From DSUN01 sp035527715 (GTDB lineage: Bacteria; Planctomycetota; PUPC01; DSUN01), in NCBI GenBank assembly GCA_035527715.1, contig DATKZY010000254.1:1-64000 (forward strand): a DNA stretch of 64,000 nt. The letters run 5' to 3'. The notes beneath the pieces were generated by a model, which made no database searches, was not told the DNA's origin, and worked only from the letters and a program-made list of their open reading frames with translations. The translations under genes and the position numbers were made by a program. Below are positions 51,726-60,892 of this stretch, one piece after another; positions within the stretch are counted from its first letter, which is position 1, and each line of letters begins with the position of its first letter.

Positions 51726-52784
51726 GTGAGCTACAAAGACGGCTGGGCGGCGATGAACCTGGAGATGCCGCGCCGCATCCCGCGAAGCGAGTTCGACGCC
51801 GAGTGCCACTGGGAACTCGTCAAGGCCGTCACAGGCATCCCCGTGAGCGTCGAGAGCCCAGGCGACCTGAAGCAGAAGGCCCGCCTGGCCTTCATCCGCG
51901 CGTGGAACTACGACGTCGTCTTCGGCTGCCTCATCGGCCACGGCGAACTCGACGCCTGCCGCACCAACATGGGCCACGCCGTCTACGCCGCCGGCGGCAT
52001 TGACTATGATGCGGACATCCGCTGCCCGTTCAAGACGCCCGAGGAGGTGCTCGCCTTCGACCCCTGGGCCGTCTACGGTCCTCGCGACAAGGCGGGGCTG
52101 ACCCGCCGCTTCAACGAGCACTACCGCCGCCAGTGCGAGGCCCACCCCACCGCCGTCAACATGACCGGCATCTATGTGTCCTGCATTTCAGGACTTATCG
52201 CCATCTTCGGTTGGGACCTACTGCTCACCGCTACGGGCCTCGACCCAGAGGGCTTCGGCGAGGTGACCAACCGCTACGCCACCTGGGTCCGCCAATACTA
52301 TGAGGCGCTGGCCGACAGCGAGGCCCCCGTCATCTACAGCCACGACGACATCGTGTGGACGAGCGGCGCCATCTTCCGCCCCGAGTGGTATCGCCGCTAC
52401 GTCTTCCCCAACCTGCGCAGGCACTACGAGCCCCTCGTCGCCCGGGGCAAGAAGATCATCTTCGTCAGCGATGGCGACTACACGGAGTTCGTGGACGACA
52501 TCGCGGCGTGCGGCGTGGCCGGCTTCTTCTTCGAGCCGCTCACCGACCTGCGCGTCCTCGCCGAGCGCTACGGAAAGACGCATGTCCTCATTGGGAATGT
52601 AGATACGCGCGTCCTGCTGAGCGGCTCGAAGGTGCGGATCCGGGCGGAGGTCGAGCGCTGCGTCGCGACCGGGCGAAGCTGCCCCGGCTACTTCATCGGC
52701 GTCACCAACATGATCCCCGCCAACACGCCCGTCTGGGCCGCTCTCTACTACAACGAGGTCTACGAGCGCCTCAGCCGCCGCTGA
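51726..52784 (+). CDS. Uroporphyrinogen decarboxylase (URO-D) family protein
   Basis: A 352-residue URO-D-fold protein (TIM barrel). FDPWAVYGPRDK and FEPLTDLRVLAERYGKTH with VLIGNVDTRVLLSGS near the C-terminus are typical of the methyltransferase/corrinoid branch rather than of haem-pathway HemE, whose N-terminal arginine motif is absent. The HDDIVWTSGAIFRPEWYRR segment is also common in that branch. The start is GTG at 51726, with GGAGG nine bases upstream. Possibly a cobalamin-dependent methyl transfer enzyme. The stop is only three bases from the convergent TPR gene. Confidence 0.88.
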   Translation: MSYKDGWAAMNLEMPRRIPRSEFDAECHWELVKAVTGIPVSVESPGDLKQKARLAFIRAWNYDVVFGCLIGHGELDACRTNMGHAVYAAGGIDYDADIRCPFKTPEEVLAFDPWAVYGPRDKAGLTRRFNEHYRRQCEAHPTAVNMTGIYVSCISGLIAIFGWDLLLTATGLDPEGFGEVTNRYATWVRQYYEALADSEAPVIYSHDDIVWTSGAIFRPEWYRRYVFPNLRRHYEPLVARGKKIIFVSDGDYTEFVDDIAACGVAGFFFEPLTDLRVLAERYGKTHVLIGNVDTRVLLSGSKVRIRAEVERCVATGRSCPGYFIGVTNMIPANTPVWAALYYNEVYERLSRR

Positions 52785-52787
52785 AGG

Positions 52788-55700
52788 CTACTCATCCTTC
52801 TTGGCATCGGGCTTCGGGGCCGGAGCCTTCGCGGGGGGCGGGGCGTCGAGGGATTCGAGGAGCTTGCGGGCCTCGGGGATGGATTCGCTGTTGGGGAATT
52901 TCTTGATCAGCTCGCCGCCGTAGTAGCGCACGCGCTCGGGGTTGCCAAGCTTGGCGTGGCACTCCATGACCTTGAGGAGGCTGGCCGCCCGCCACTTCTC
53001 GTAGGCGTAGGTGATCTCGACGGCGAGGAACTTCGCAATGGCGTCCTTGGCGTTGCCGCGCAGCAGGTCGCACTCGCCGAGACCGTACTGGGCGCGGGCG
53101 GCGAGGTCGCTCTTGGTGGCCGCGATGACCTTCTTGAAGGCGTCCTCGGCGTCGGCGTAGGCGCCGAGGTGCTGGCTGGCGAGGCCCACGCCGTAGACGG
53201 CGTCGAGCTTCATCTCGCCTTCGGGATACTTCTCCAGCGTGGCCTGGTATTGCTTGAGGGCGTCGGCCCACTTGCCGAGGGCCTGGTGGCACTGGGCGAC
53301 CTGGTAGAGGGCGCGCTCCTCGTATTTCGGCTGGGGCTTGGCGTCGAGGGCCTTGCGGAAGGCGGCCAACGCGTCCTCGTGCTTGCCCTGCCTCTGGAGG
53401 AGGGTGCCGGCCATGTAGTGGGCTTCGGCGACGAAGGGGCTGTTCGGGGCCTTCGCGACGAGTTCGCCGAAGGCAGTGGCGGCCTCCTCGAACTCCTCGG
53501 CGTGGTAGCGGCTCCAGGCGAGCTTGTATAGAGACTTGGCCAACTCCTCGCCCTTCGCTGCTTTGGCGCAGGCTTCGTAGTGGGTGGCCGCCTCGGCGTA
53601 TTGCTTGGCGTCGAAGGCGTGCTCGCCGAGGAGGAAGTGGGCGCTGGGGGCGAAGGTGCTCTCGGGGAAGTCCTCGAGCAGGCGGTTGAGGGCGGCGAGC
53701 CCGTCGTCGGCCTTGTTGAGCTTGAGATTCGCCCAGGCGAGGTCGTAGAGGGCGTCGTCGGTGAAGTCAGTCTTGGGGTTCTTGTCGAGGAATGCCTGGA
53801 GGGCCTTGGCGGCTTCGTCGAACTGGTCGGCGGCGTAGAGGGCGCTGGCGGCGCGGTAAGCGGCTTCGACGGCGAGCTTGTGGTTCGGGTAGTCGGTGCC
53901 GATCTGAGCGAAGAGCTTGGCCGCCTCGGCTGGCTGCTTCTGCTCCATGCGGATGGTGGCGGCGGCGAAGAGGGCCTGGGGGGCCAGATCGCTCTTGGGG
54001 TGCTCGGCGGCCACGGCGAGGAAGTCGGCAGCCGCTTTGTCCAGTTGTCCGAGCTTGCGTTGGCACCAGGCCAGGCCATCGCGGGCGCGGGCGGCCAGCT
54101 TGTGGTCGGGCGATTTCTCGAGGAAGGCGGAGAAGTGCTTGAGGGCCTCGTCGTATGCCTTGGTCTCGTAGAGGGCCTCGGCGAGGTGGAGCCGGGCCTC
54201 GGGCAGGCTGGCGTGGTCGGGGTGTTTCTCGACGAAGGACTTGAGGCGGCTGGCCGCCTCGGGGAAGCTCTTGCGGTTGAACTCGAGCAGGCCGAGGTCG
54301 AGGAGGGCGAGGACGGCGTAAGGGCTGTTGGGGTAATCCTTCAGGCAGCGGGCGTAGTGCTCGACGGCTTCGTCGGGCTTCTTCCCTTCGTCGGCGATGT
54401 GGGCGAGCAGGCAGAGGGCCTCGGGGGCGAGGTCGCTCTTCGGGTGGTCGGCGACGAGTTTCGTGAATGCCTTGGCCGCCTCGTCGGGCTCCTTCAGGTT
54501 GCGGTGGCACCAGCCGAGGCGGTAGAGAGTCCAGTCGGCCTTGTCGGCGGGCGGGCCGACCTCGAGGAGTCGGAGGAAGGTGGCCTTGGCGTCGGCATAA
54601 GCCTTGTTGGCGAACTGGAAGTCGCCGAGGGCGAAGAGCGTGGGCTTGAAGAGCGGGTGGTCGGGCTGGTACTTCTTGACGAACTGCTGGGCGGCCTCGA
54701 TGGCCTCGGGGAGCTTGCCCTGGTCGCGTCGGCAGAAGGCTAGGGCGCTCAGGGCGTCGGCCGCGATGGGCGAATCGGGGTACTTCTCGACAACGTCGGT
54801 GTAGGCTCTCGCCGCCTCGTCGTGGCGCTTGGCGGCGAGGCAGGCCTCGCCGAGGCTGAACATCACGCGCGGCATGATGTCCTTGAGACTGGGGGCTATG
54901 AGCGATTCGGTGAATGCCGCGATGGCCTCGTCGGCCTTCTTGAGCTTCAGGAGCGCGTGGCCGCGGGCGTAGCGGGCCTTCTCGGCGAGGGCGGCCGCGG
55001 GCTTGCCGGCGAGCACCTCGTCGAATGCCTTGAGCGCGCCCTCGGCGTCGCCCGCGCACAGGAGGCTGTTCCCCGCGTCGTAGAGGGCCTGGGGCTTCTC
55101 CGGGCTGTCGGGGAAGCGGGTGACGACCTGCTGGAAGGCTTTGGCGGCCTCGGCGAACTTCTCCTGCTCGAAGCAGGCGCGGCCGATGCCCAGGAGCGCG
55201 TCGTCGCTGAAGTCGCCGGGGAACTCGTCGAGCACCTTGTTGAAGGCGGCGAGGGCGTCGGCGTAGGCTTCCTGCTCGAGGAGGGCCTCGCCGAGCTTGA
55301 GCTGCGACTCGGCGGCGACGGGCGACTTGGGGAACTGGGCGACCACGGCCCCGAACGCCTCGGCGGCGCCCTTGGGGTCCTTGAGCTGCATGCGGCACCA
55401 GCCGAGCGAGTAGTGGGCGTAGGGGATGTGCTGGTAGTCGGGGTAGCCGGCGATGAGCTGGGCATATGCCTTGGCGGCTTCGGCGTATCGCTTGAGCTTG
55501 TAGAGGGCCTCGCCCGCGCGGTGGAGGGCGTTGGGGGCGAAGGCGTACTTGGGCGACTTCGCGGCGAGGTCGAGGAACGCCCTGGCGCCCTCCGCGGGCT
55601 TGTCCCGCTTCAGATAGCAGTCGCCGAGCAGGTAGAGGGCCTTGGGCAGGTCCTCGGTATCGGGGAAGTCCTTGAGCAGGTGGTTGAAGGCGGCGATGGC

Positions 55701-55964
55701 GGCGTCGTAGCGTTTCACCGCGTGGAGGCACCAGGCCTGGCGATAGAGCGCGACGTCGGCGCTCTTGAAGTCGGGGTGGGCCTTCAGCAGCCGGGCGTAG
55801 GTGTCAACGGCCAGGTCGTATTCCTTGCGGGCCATGTAGCCGTTGGCGAGGTTGAACACCTCGTCGGCCTCGCCGGCGGGAGCGGGGGCCTTGGGCTCCT
55901 CGGCCGCTCCCGCCGCAAGGACGAGCAGGAGGAGGGCGAGCACCGTTCGGGTCAGGGAAGTCAT
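52788..55964 (-). CDS. Giant exported TPR protein
   Basis: A 1058-residue protein with a signal peptide (LTRTVLALLLLVLAAGAA) and then an almost unbroken array of some 25 tetratricopeptide repeats of the YbgF/BamD-like kind, each about 34-37 residues with patterns such as LYRLGWCHRNLKEPDEAAKA, AYAQLIAGYPDYQHIPYAHY and ALYEKARYARGHALLK-like units. The tail is rich in Pro, Ala and Lys. It is probably a periplasmic scaffold; BamD/YbgF-like repeats interact with outer-membrane or divisome partners. No enzymatic domain is seen. It is monocistronic with its own promoter. Confidence 0.93.
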   Translation of the reverse strand: MTSLTRTVLALLLLVLAAGAAEEPKAPAPAGEADEVFNLANGYMARKEYDLAVDTYARLLKAHPDFKSADVALYRQAWCLHAVKRYDAAIAAFNHLLKDFPDTEDLPKALYLLGDCYLKRDKPAEGARAFLDLAAKSPKYAFAPNALHRAGEALYKLKRYAEAAKAYAQLIAGYPDYQHIPYAHYSLGWCRMQLKDPKGAAEAFGAVVAQFPKSPVAAESQLKLGEALLEQEAYADALAAFNKVLDEFPGDFSDDALLGIGRACFEQEKFAEAAKAFQQVVTRFPDSPEKPQALYDAGNSLLCAGDAEGALKAFDEVLAGKPAAALAEKARYARGHALLKLKKADEAIAAFTESLIAPSLKDIMPRVMFSLGEACLAAKRHDEAARAYTDVVEKYPDSPIAADALSALAFCRRDQGKLPEAIEAAQQFVKKYQPDHPLFKPTLFALGDFQFANKAYADAKATFLRLLEVGPPADKADWTLYRLGWCHRNLKEPDEAAKAFTKLVADHPKSDLAPEALCLLAHIADEGKKPDEAVEHYARCLKDYPNSPYAVLALLDLGLLEFNRKSFPEAASRLKSFVEKHPDHASLPEARLHLAEALYETKAYDEALKHFSAFLEKSPDHKLAARARDGLAWCQRKLGQLDKAAADFLAVAAEHPKSDLAPQALFAAATIRMEQKQPAEAAKLFAQIGTDYPNHKLAVEAAYRAASALYAADQFDEAAKALQAFLDKNPKTDFTDDALYDLAWANLKLNKADDGLAALNRLLEDFPESTFAPSAHFLLGEHAFDAKQYAEAATHYEACAKAAKGEELAKSLYKLAWSRYHAEEFEEAATAFGELVAKAPNSPFVAEAHYMAGTLLQRQGKHEDALAAFRKALDAKPQPKYEERALYQVAQCHQALGKWADALKQYQATLEKYPEGEMKLDAVYGVGLASQHLGAYADAEDAFKKVIAATKSDLAARAQYGLGECDLLRGNAKDAIAKFLAVEITYAYEKWRAASLLKVMECHAKLGNPERVRYYGGELIKKFPNSESIPEARKLLESLDAPPPAKAPAPKPDAKKDE

Positions 55965-56012
55965 GGTCCTTCCTTTCGCGTGGGCAGTGGGATGCAGAGT
56001 CTTTCATTGGTC

Positions 56013-56041
56013 AATGTAGCATGGGGACATGGTTGGTTCAA
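56013..56041 (-). promoter_or_regulatory. Promoter of the TPR gene
   Basis: Minus strand: TTGAAC (56041-56036), 17 bases, TACATT (56018-56013). The leader to the ATG at 55964 is about 40 bases. Confidence 0.55.
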
Positions 56042-56418
56042 CCTCATGAGGGCATGCAGGTGTGAAAAGGTGTAATTTCTTGTCGCCCGTCTGGCCCACG
56101 CGCCTGTCATTGTTGCCGGTCGAGCGGGTCTGGCGGCCGGCAACAATGGAGGAATGGGGGATAGCGAGCGAGGCAGTGGCTCGCCATAAGAAGCTGGCGC
56201 TACTGGACATGCGCGTATCCTGGCCCCCCCAGAGCCGGGCCCTCGCGGCCCGAAAGTGTATGTGTGCGCACCGGCAACAATGGGTGGAACGCCGTATGGG
56301 ACAGCTATTGGCCGATTCACCATTGTTGACGCCCCTTTCCGGGCCGGCAACAATGGAGGCAGCACGTGAGCTTCCCGCAGGGTGGGGAGCTCGCGGGAGG
56401 TCGGCGACGAAAGTGGGG

Positions 56419-56446
56419 TTGCAAACGGCGGGATTTGCCCTATAAT
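56419..56446 (+). promoter_or_regulatory. Promoter of the HypE-like gene
   Basis: TTGCAA (56419-56424), 16 bases, perfect TATAAT (56441-56446), about 20 bases before the start of transcription expected for the ATG at 56473. Confidence 0.6.
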
Positions 56447-56472
56447 TCGCGCCATCGCTTTGAGGACGCCCG

Positions 56473-57507
56473 ATGCCGCTCCCTGTGGGCAAGCTGCCGG
56501 CTGCCGCGCTCGCACGCCTCCTGGGCCTGTGCCGGGAGGACGCGCGGGTGCTCGTGCGCCCCGGGATCGGGCGCGACGCGGCGGCTCTGGCCTTCGGCGA
56601 CCAGGTGGTCGTCGCCAAGTCGGACCCCATCACGTTCGCCACCGACCGCATCGGCTGGTACGCGGTGAACATCAATGCGAACGACATCGCGTGCCTGGGC
56701 GCCACGCCCCGTTTCTTCCTCGCCACGCTGCTCCTGCCCGAGGGGAAGGCGACCGAGGAAATGGTGGAAACCATCTTCCGCGACGTTGCGGCCTCGTGCG
56801 AGGCCCTGGACGTGACGCTGTGCGGCGGCCACACCGAGGTCACGTACGGCCTGGACAGGCCGCTCGTCGTCGGCCACATGCTCGGCGAGGTGGCCCGCGG
56901 CCGCCTCGTGACCAACGACCGCAGCCGCGCGGGCGACGACGTGCTGCTCACGAAAGGCATCGCCATCGAGGGCACGGCCCTCATCGCCCGCGAGAAGGCG
57001 GCCGACTTGCGCGGCGCCGTGGATGCCGCGGCGCTCGAGCGAGCGGCCGGCTACCTCGACCGCCCCGGCCTGAGCGTGCTCCCCGACGCGGCAGCCGTCT
57101 GCCGCGCCGCGCGACCGCACGCGCTCCACGACCCCACGGAGGGCGGGCTGGCCACGGGGCTGCACGAGCTGGCCGACGCCGCGCGCCTCGGCATCGAGGT
57201 CGAGGCCGAGGCCATCGCCGTCTTCCCCGAAACCCAGGCGCTCTGCCGCCACTACCGGCTGAACCCGTTGGGCCTCATCGCCTCGGGCGCGCTCCTCGCC
57301 GTGACGGCGCCCGCCGACACGCCGAAGGCGCTCGAGGCCCTCGCCGCCGCGGGCATCGCGGCGCGCCGCATCGGCCGCATGGTGCCGCGGGACCAGGGCG
57401 TGACCATTCGGCGCGGGGGACAGGTCGAGCCCCTCCCGCGCTTCGATTCCGACGAGGTGGCTCGGCTGTTCACGGGGTCACATCTTCATTTCGCACTTGG
57501 CGGCTAA
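56473..57507 (+). CDS. AIR synthase/HypE-like (PurM fold) protein
   Basis: A 344-residue PurM-fold ATP-dependent enzyme of the AIR synthase-related/HypE group. GIGRDAAALAFGDQVVVAKSDP is the N-terminal ATP/substrate region, NINANDIACLGATPRFFLATLLL and CGGHTEVTYGLDRPLVVGHM the central strands, and HDPTEGGLATGLHELADAA the C-terminal motif. True HypE proteins end in a cysteine for cyano transfer (PRIC). This one instead ends in GSHLHFALGG, which is encoded by a palindromic element (57474-57530), so its natural end was probably replaced. Hydrogenase genes are not in the window. Confidence 0.88.
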   Translation: MPLPVGKLPAAALARLLGLCREDARVLVRPGIGRDAAALAFGDQVVVAKSDPITFATDRIGWYAVNINANDIACLGATPRFFLATLLLPEGKATEEMVETIFRDVAASCEALDVTLCGGHTEVTYGLDRPLVVGHMLGEVARGRLVTNDRSRAGDDVLLTKGIAIEGTALIAREKAADLRGAVDAAALERAAGYLDRPGLSVLPDAAAVCRAARPHALHDPTEGGLATGLHELADAARLGIEVEAEAIAVFPETQALCRHYRLNPLGLIASGALLAVTAPADTPKALEALAAAGIAARRIGRMVPRDQGVTIRRGGQVEPLPRFDSDEVARLFTGSHLHFALGG

Positions 57508-57530
57508 GTGCCAAATGAAGATGTGACCCC
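57474..57530. repeat. Long palindromic element, copy C (overlaps a gene end)
   Basis: 18-base perfect outer arms (57474-57491, GGGGTCACATCTTCATTT, and 57513-57530), continuing inward to a near-complete 27-base stem with one mismatch and a CGG loop. The stop codon of the HypE-like gene (57505-57507) lies in it. The arm aligns with copies A and B over 18 bases with five differences (GG-GTCA--TCTT-A-TT). Confidence 0.92.
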
Positions 57531-57754
57531 ACGCCCGCGAAACACGCGAAAGGAGGACAGGAGAGAGCAAGACCGCGAGGAGGTGAGAGAATCTGTGACC
57601 ATTCGCAGCCCGCGGCCACGGTCGAGGCGACACGTGGACATCGGGTAACAAACAGCGAACGCCGAAGGCGCTCGGTGCCTCGCCGTCCGGTGTTTGATAT
57701 TCGATGACGCGTCCCCCGCTCCCGACCCGCCACGGCAAAGGAGGAGATGCGTCT

Positions 57755-58570
57755 GTGAGATTCTGCCTGAACCCGATTACGCTCGGGGAACGCGACTTCG
57801 TGGTGTCCATCGAGGCGAGTGCGAAGGCGGGCTTCCGCGCCGTCGAGCTGTGGCTGCCCCACGTCGAGAAGTTCCTCGCCGACGGCCATTCGCCGGCCGA
57901 GGCCCGCGCGGTGCTGAAGACCAACGGCGTCGAGGCCGCGGGGGCCTGCTACGTCGCCGGCCTCCTCACCTCGACGGGCGAGGCGAAGCGCAAGGCGTTC
58001 GACGCCGCCAAGGCCCGCTTCGAGCTGTGCCAGGAGCTGGGCGCCAAGACCATCGTCTGCGTGGGCGACGGGCCGGCCGCCCCCACCCTCGACGACTATC
58101 ACAGCGCGGCCGAACAGGCCCGCGAGGTGTGCGATCTGGCCACGAGCTTCGGCATCACCGTCGCCCTGGAGTTCGTCGCCGGCTTCCCCTTCATCGGCAC
58201 CCTCGCCACGGCGGCCAAGGTCGTGAGCGATGCCGACCACACGCACCTGGGCATCCTGTTCGACTGCTTCCACTTCTGGACGGGCCGCAGCAAGATGGAG
58301 GACTTCAGTCGCCTCCGCGGCGCGCCCATCGCCTTCGTCCACCTCAACGACGCCCGCGACCTGCCGCGCGAACTCCTCCGCGACAGCGACCGCGTGCTGC
58401 CCGGCCAGGGCTGCTTCCCGCTCCGCGACATCGTGCGGCAGATCGAGCAGACGGGCTACGACGGCTACTGGTCGCTCGAGCTGTTCAACCCCGAGCTCTG
58501 GGCCGGCGACCCCTTCGAGGCCGCGGCCCGGTGCCACCAGGCCTGCGAGCAGTTTGCGGCGGGCCTGTGA
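57755..58570 (+). CDS. Sugar phosphate isomerase/epimerase-like protein
   Basis: A 271-residue TIM-barrel (AP endonuclease 2 fold) protein. The GTG at 57755 follows AAAGGAGGAG by eight bases and starts RFCLNPITLG; an ATG-initiated frame from 57704 lacks a ribosome site. SAKAGFRAVELWLPHVEKFL is the first barrel unit, ITVALEFVAGFPFIG, LGILFDCFHFW, AFVHLNDARD and DGYWSLELFNPELW hold the Glu, Asp, His and Glu residues expected at the metal centre. Relatives act on myo-inosose, xylose or hydroxypyruvate; the substrate is unknown. The 220-base gap upstream after copy C holds no clear gene. Confidence 0.9.
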   Translation: MRFCLNPITLGERDFVVSIEASAKAGFRAVELWLPHVEKFLADGHSPAEARAVLKTNGVEAAGACYVAGLLTSTGEAKRKAFDAAKARFELCQELGAKTIVCVGDGPAAPTLDDYHSAAEQAREVCDLATSFGITVALEFVAGFPFIGTLATAAKVVSDADHTHLGILFDCFHFWTGRSKMEDFSRLRGAPIAFVHLNDARDLPRELLRDSDRVLPGQGCFPLRDIVRQIEQTGYDGYWSLELFNPELWAGDPFEAAARCHQACEQFAAGL

Positions 58571-58580
58571 GCTGTCGGGA

Positions 58581-58636
58581 ATGGGACATATGGGACATAT
58601 GGGTCCCATCCGTCCCATGCGTCCCATAGGTCCCAT
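58581..58636. repeat. 9-base GGGACATAT/GTCCCATNN repeats
   Basis: Two TGGGACATA units followed by four GTCCCATNN-type units in inverse orientation (58581-58636), so the strand can fold on itself. The gap lies between the isomerase-like and DPM-like genes. Confidence 0.75.
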
Positions 58637-58661
58637 CCCCCAGAGCAGGGGGCCAACGCGT

Positions 58662-59414
58662 ATGCCCCGCACCCTCATCGTCCTCGCCACCTACAACGAG
58701 CGCGAGAACCTGCGCCCGTTGATCGAGGAGATCCTCGGCTTGGGGATCCCCGACCTCGACATCCTGGTGGTGGACGACCATTCGCCCGACGGCACGGGAC
58801 AGATCGCCGACGAGCTGGCCGCGGCCCACGCCAACATCCGCGTCCTCCACCGCGCGGGCAAGCTCGGACTCGGCACGGCCCACGTCGCCGCCATGCGCCA
58901 CGCCATCGAGCAGGGCTACGACTTCGTGGCGACGATGGACGCCGATTTCTCGCACCCCCCGCGCTACCTGCCCGACATCCTTGCCCGCGCGGGCGATTGC
59001 GACCTCGTGATTGGCTCGCGCTACGTGCCCGGCGGCGGCGTGCGCGACTGGGGACGCCTCCGCCGCCTGATGAGCTGGGGCGCCAATGCCTACGTTCGCC
59101 TCCTCCTCGGCCTCAAGCCGCGCGACTGTAGCGGCGCCTACAAGTGCTACCGCGTGGCGACGCTGCGGCGGGTGGACCTCGACGGCATCGTGGCCAAGGG
59201 CTACGCGTTCCAGGAGGAGATCACCTGGCGGATGCAGCTCGCCGGCGCCCGCATCGCCGAGGTGCCCATCGTCTTCGAGAACCGCCGCCTCGGCCGCACC
59301 AAGATGTCCCTCCGCGAAATCGCCGGCCTCTTCACCACCGTCCTGCGCCTCCGCTGGCGCAAGCTCACCGGCCGGATTCGCGCGGCCCAGGCGGCGCACG
59401 ACCCCAAGGCCTGA
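58662..59414 (+). CDS. Polyprenol monophosphomannose synthase-like GT2 glycosyltransferase
   Basis: A 250-residue GT2 enzyme that would transfer mannose or another sugar from a nucleotide sugar to a polyprenyl phosphate. The motifs are complete for the DPM1 group: TLIVLATYNERENL, VVDDHSPDGTG, MDADFSHPP (DAD metal site), SRYVPGGGV and KGYAFQEEITWRMQ with RRLGRTKMS. No C-terminal membrane domain is present, as in the soluble DPM1 class. The ATG (58662) is used; earlier open frame would read through the repeat. Confidence 0.95.
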   Translation: MPRTLIVLATYNERENLRPLIEEILGLGIPDLDILVVDDHSPDGTGQIADELAAAHANIRVLHRAGKLGLGTAHVAAMRHAIEQGYDFVATMDADFSHPPRYLPDILARAGDCDLVIGSRYVPGGGVRDWGRLRRLMSWGANAYVRLLLGLKPRDCSGAYKCYRVATLRRVDLDGIVAKGYAFQEEITWRMQLAGARIAEVPIVFENRRLGRTKMSLREIAGLFTTVLRLRWRKLTGRIRAAQAAHDPKA

Positions 59415-59428
59415 TACTGAGGTGGAAC

Positions 59429-60883
59429 ATGGGACAACGAGCGACAACCTGTGGGCGAGTCCTCGCCGCATTCCTTCTCTCGGGGCTTCGGGGCGGCCTG
59501 GCGGCCGAGGCGCCCGCTCAGGGAGGGGAACTGCTCAAGGCTGTGCGGGCCTATGCCGACGCGATGCTCGAGCACGGGCGCGACACGTATGGAGCCGAGC
59601 ACTCGCCGCTGTTCGCCGAGGCGCTCGACCGCAAGACCTTCAAGCTGCTCGAAGGCGACGCCCTGAAGAAGGCGGCGGGCATCAGCCGCGCGGCCTGGGG
59701 CATCCGGCCCGGCGACCGCATGCTCGCCGGCGGCAACCCGCAGCACTGCCAGAACCTCTACCAGGCGCTCTACGCCCTCACCCAGGCCACGGGCGAGGCG
59801 AAGTACGCCGCCGAGGCCGACGAGTCGCTCAAGTGGTTCCTCGAGCACTGCCAGAGCCCGGCCACGGGCCTCTTCTGCTGGGGCGAGCACGCGGGCTGGG
59901 GCTTCCTCACCGAGAAGCGCCTCGCCACCTCGCAGGGCAACACCCACGAGTTCTACCGCCCCTGGGTGCTCTGGGACCGCTGCTGGGAGCTGGCGCCCGA
60001 GCCCTGCCGCAAGTTCGCCCTCGGCCTCTGGGAGCACCAGATCGGCGACCAGAAGGCGGGCGACTACTCGCGCCACGCGGCCATTGACCGCCACGGCCCC
60101 GGCACCGAGGCCCCCTACGCCCGACACGGCGGCTTCTACATCGAGACCTGGGCCGTCGCCTACGCGAAGTCCAAGGACCCCGTCTTCCTGAAGGCCATCG
60201 AGTCCGTTGCCGGCGCGCTGGAAGCCGCCCGCCGCGACCAGGGCATGCTCGTCTCCGGCTCGAAGAAGAAGGGCGGGCGCACCTTCAGCGACATCTCGCT
60301 CGCCATCTCGCTTTGGAACGCAGCGGCCAGCGTGCCCGACGACCTGGCCGAGAGGCTGCGCGCCCAGGCACGGGCCAACGACGAGGCGTTCGCCAAGGCC
60401 CGCGCCGCCGCGAAGCCCCAGCCCACGCTCGACCCCGTGAAGGCGAACCTGTGGTCCAGCGGCTACGGCGGCTCGGGCGGGGAGGTCGCAGGCAGGGCCA
60501 ACGTCGCCATGCTTCGCTGGCGCCAAGTCAAGCTCGATGCCTATAGGGGCCTCGTGCTCGACTCCGCCGCGCGCTATCTCGATGGCGAGATTGGCCTGGG
60601 CTACCCCGTGCATCCCGGCACGGTGGGCAAGGCCATCGTGCTGATGCTCAACGCCCACGAGCTGACGGGCGAGGAGAAGTGGCTCACGCGAGCCGACCAC
60701 CTGGCGAAGGAGGCCGTGCGGCTGCTCGTGGGCGATGGATGCCCCCTCCCCCGCGCGGCCCACTGCTACGACCACTACGAGGCGGCGACCGACGCCGACA
60801 CGCTGATGATGGCCCTGCTCCAGCTCTGGGCGGCCCGGCAGAAGCCGGCCGTGGAGCTGCCGCTGACCTACTGCGATCGCTGA
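59429..60883 (+). CDS. Exported alpha/alpha-toroid protein, unknown
   Basis: A 484-residue protein with a signal peptide (VLAAFLLSGLRGGLAAEA). The rest is helical in pairs, as in six-hairpin glycosidases and pectate lyase-like proteins: QALYALTQATGEAKYAAEAD, HTFEFYRP-like THEFYRPWVLWDRCWELA, FYIETWAVAYAKSKDPVFLK and IVLMLNAHELTGEEKWLTRA. I cannot identify catalytic residues. GAGGTGGA precedes the ATG. It is ten bases before the next exported protein, forming an operon of secreted proteins of probable glycan or cell-envelope function. Confidence 0.75.
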   Translation: MGQRATTCGRVLAAFLLSGLRGGLAAEAPAQGGELLKAVRAYADAMLEHGRDTYGAEHSPLFAEALDRKTFKLLEGDALKKAAGISRAAWGIRPGDRMLAGGNPQHCQNLYQALYALTQATGEAKYAAEADESLKWFLEHCQSPATGLFCWGEHAGWGFLTEKRLATSQGNTHEFYRPWVLWDRCWELAPEPCRKFALGLWEHQIGDQKAGDYSRHAAIDRHGPGTEAPYARHGGFYIETWAVAYAKSKDPVFLKAIESVAGALEAARRDQGMLVSGSKKKGGRTFSDISLAISLWNAAASVPDDLAERLRAQARANDEAFAKARAAAKPQPTLDPVKANLWSSGYGGSGGEVAGRANVAMLRWRQVKLDAYRGLVLDSAARYLDGEIGLGYPVHPGTVGKAIVLMLNAHELTGEEKWLTRADHLAKEAVRLLVGDGCPLPRAAHCYDHYEAATDADTLMMALLQLWAARQKPAVELPLTYCDR

Positions 60884-60892
60884 AGGAGGCCG

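Larger units (their letters stand above)
55965..56472. other. Intergenic region with CCGGCAACAATG repeats
   Basis: No gene is supported in these 508 bases. CCGGCAACAATG occurs three times (56137-56148, 56271-56282, 56344-56355) and its inverse CATTGTTGCCGG once (56108-56119), forming a 12-base-arm hairpin with the first. A second inverse, CCATTGTTG (56320-56328), pairs with the last copy. Promoters for the two divergent genes lie at either end. Confidence 0.75.

Noticed and set aside
56062..56445. 127-residue open frame in the 55965-56472 gap
   Set aside because: No ribosome site or homology; built over the CCGGCAACAATG repeats.
58581..58636. Possible CRISPR-like array
   Set aside because: Units are 9 bases with no unique spacers and reverse orientation halfway; a simple repeat.
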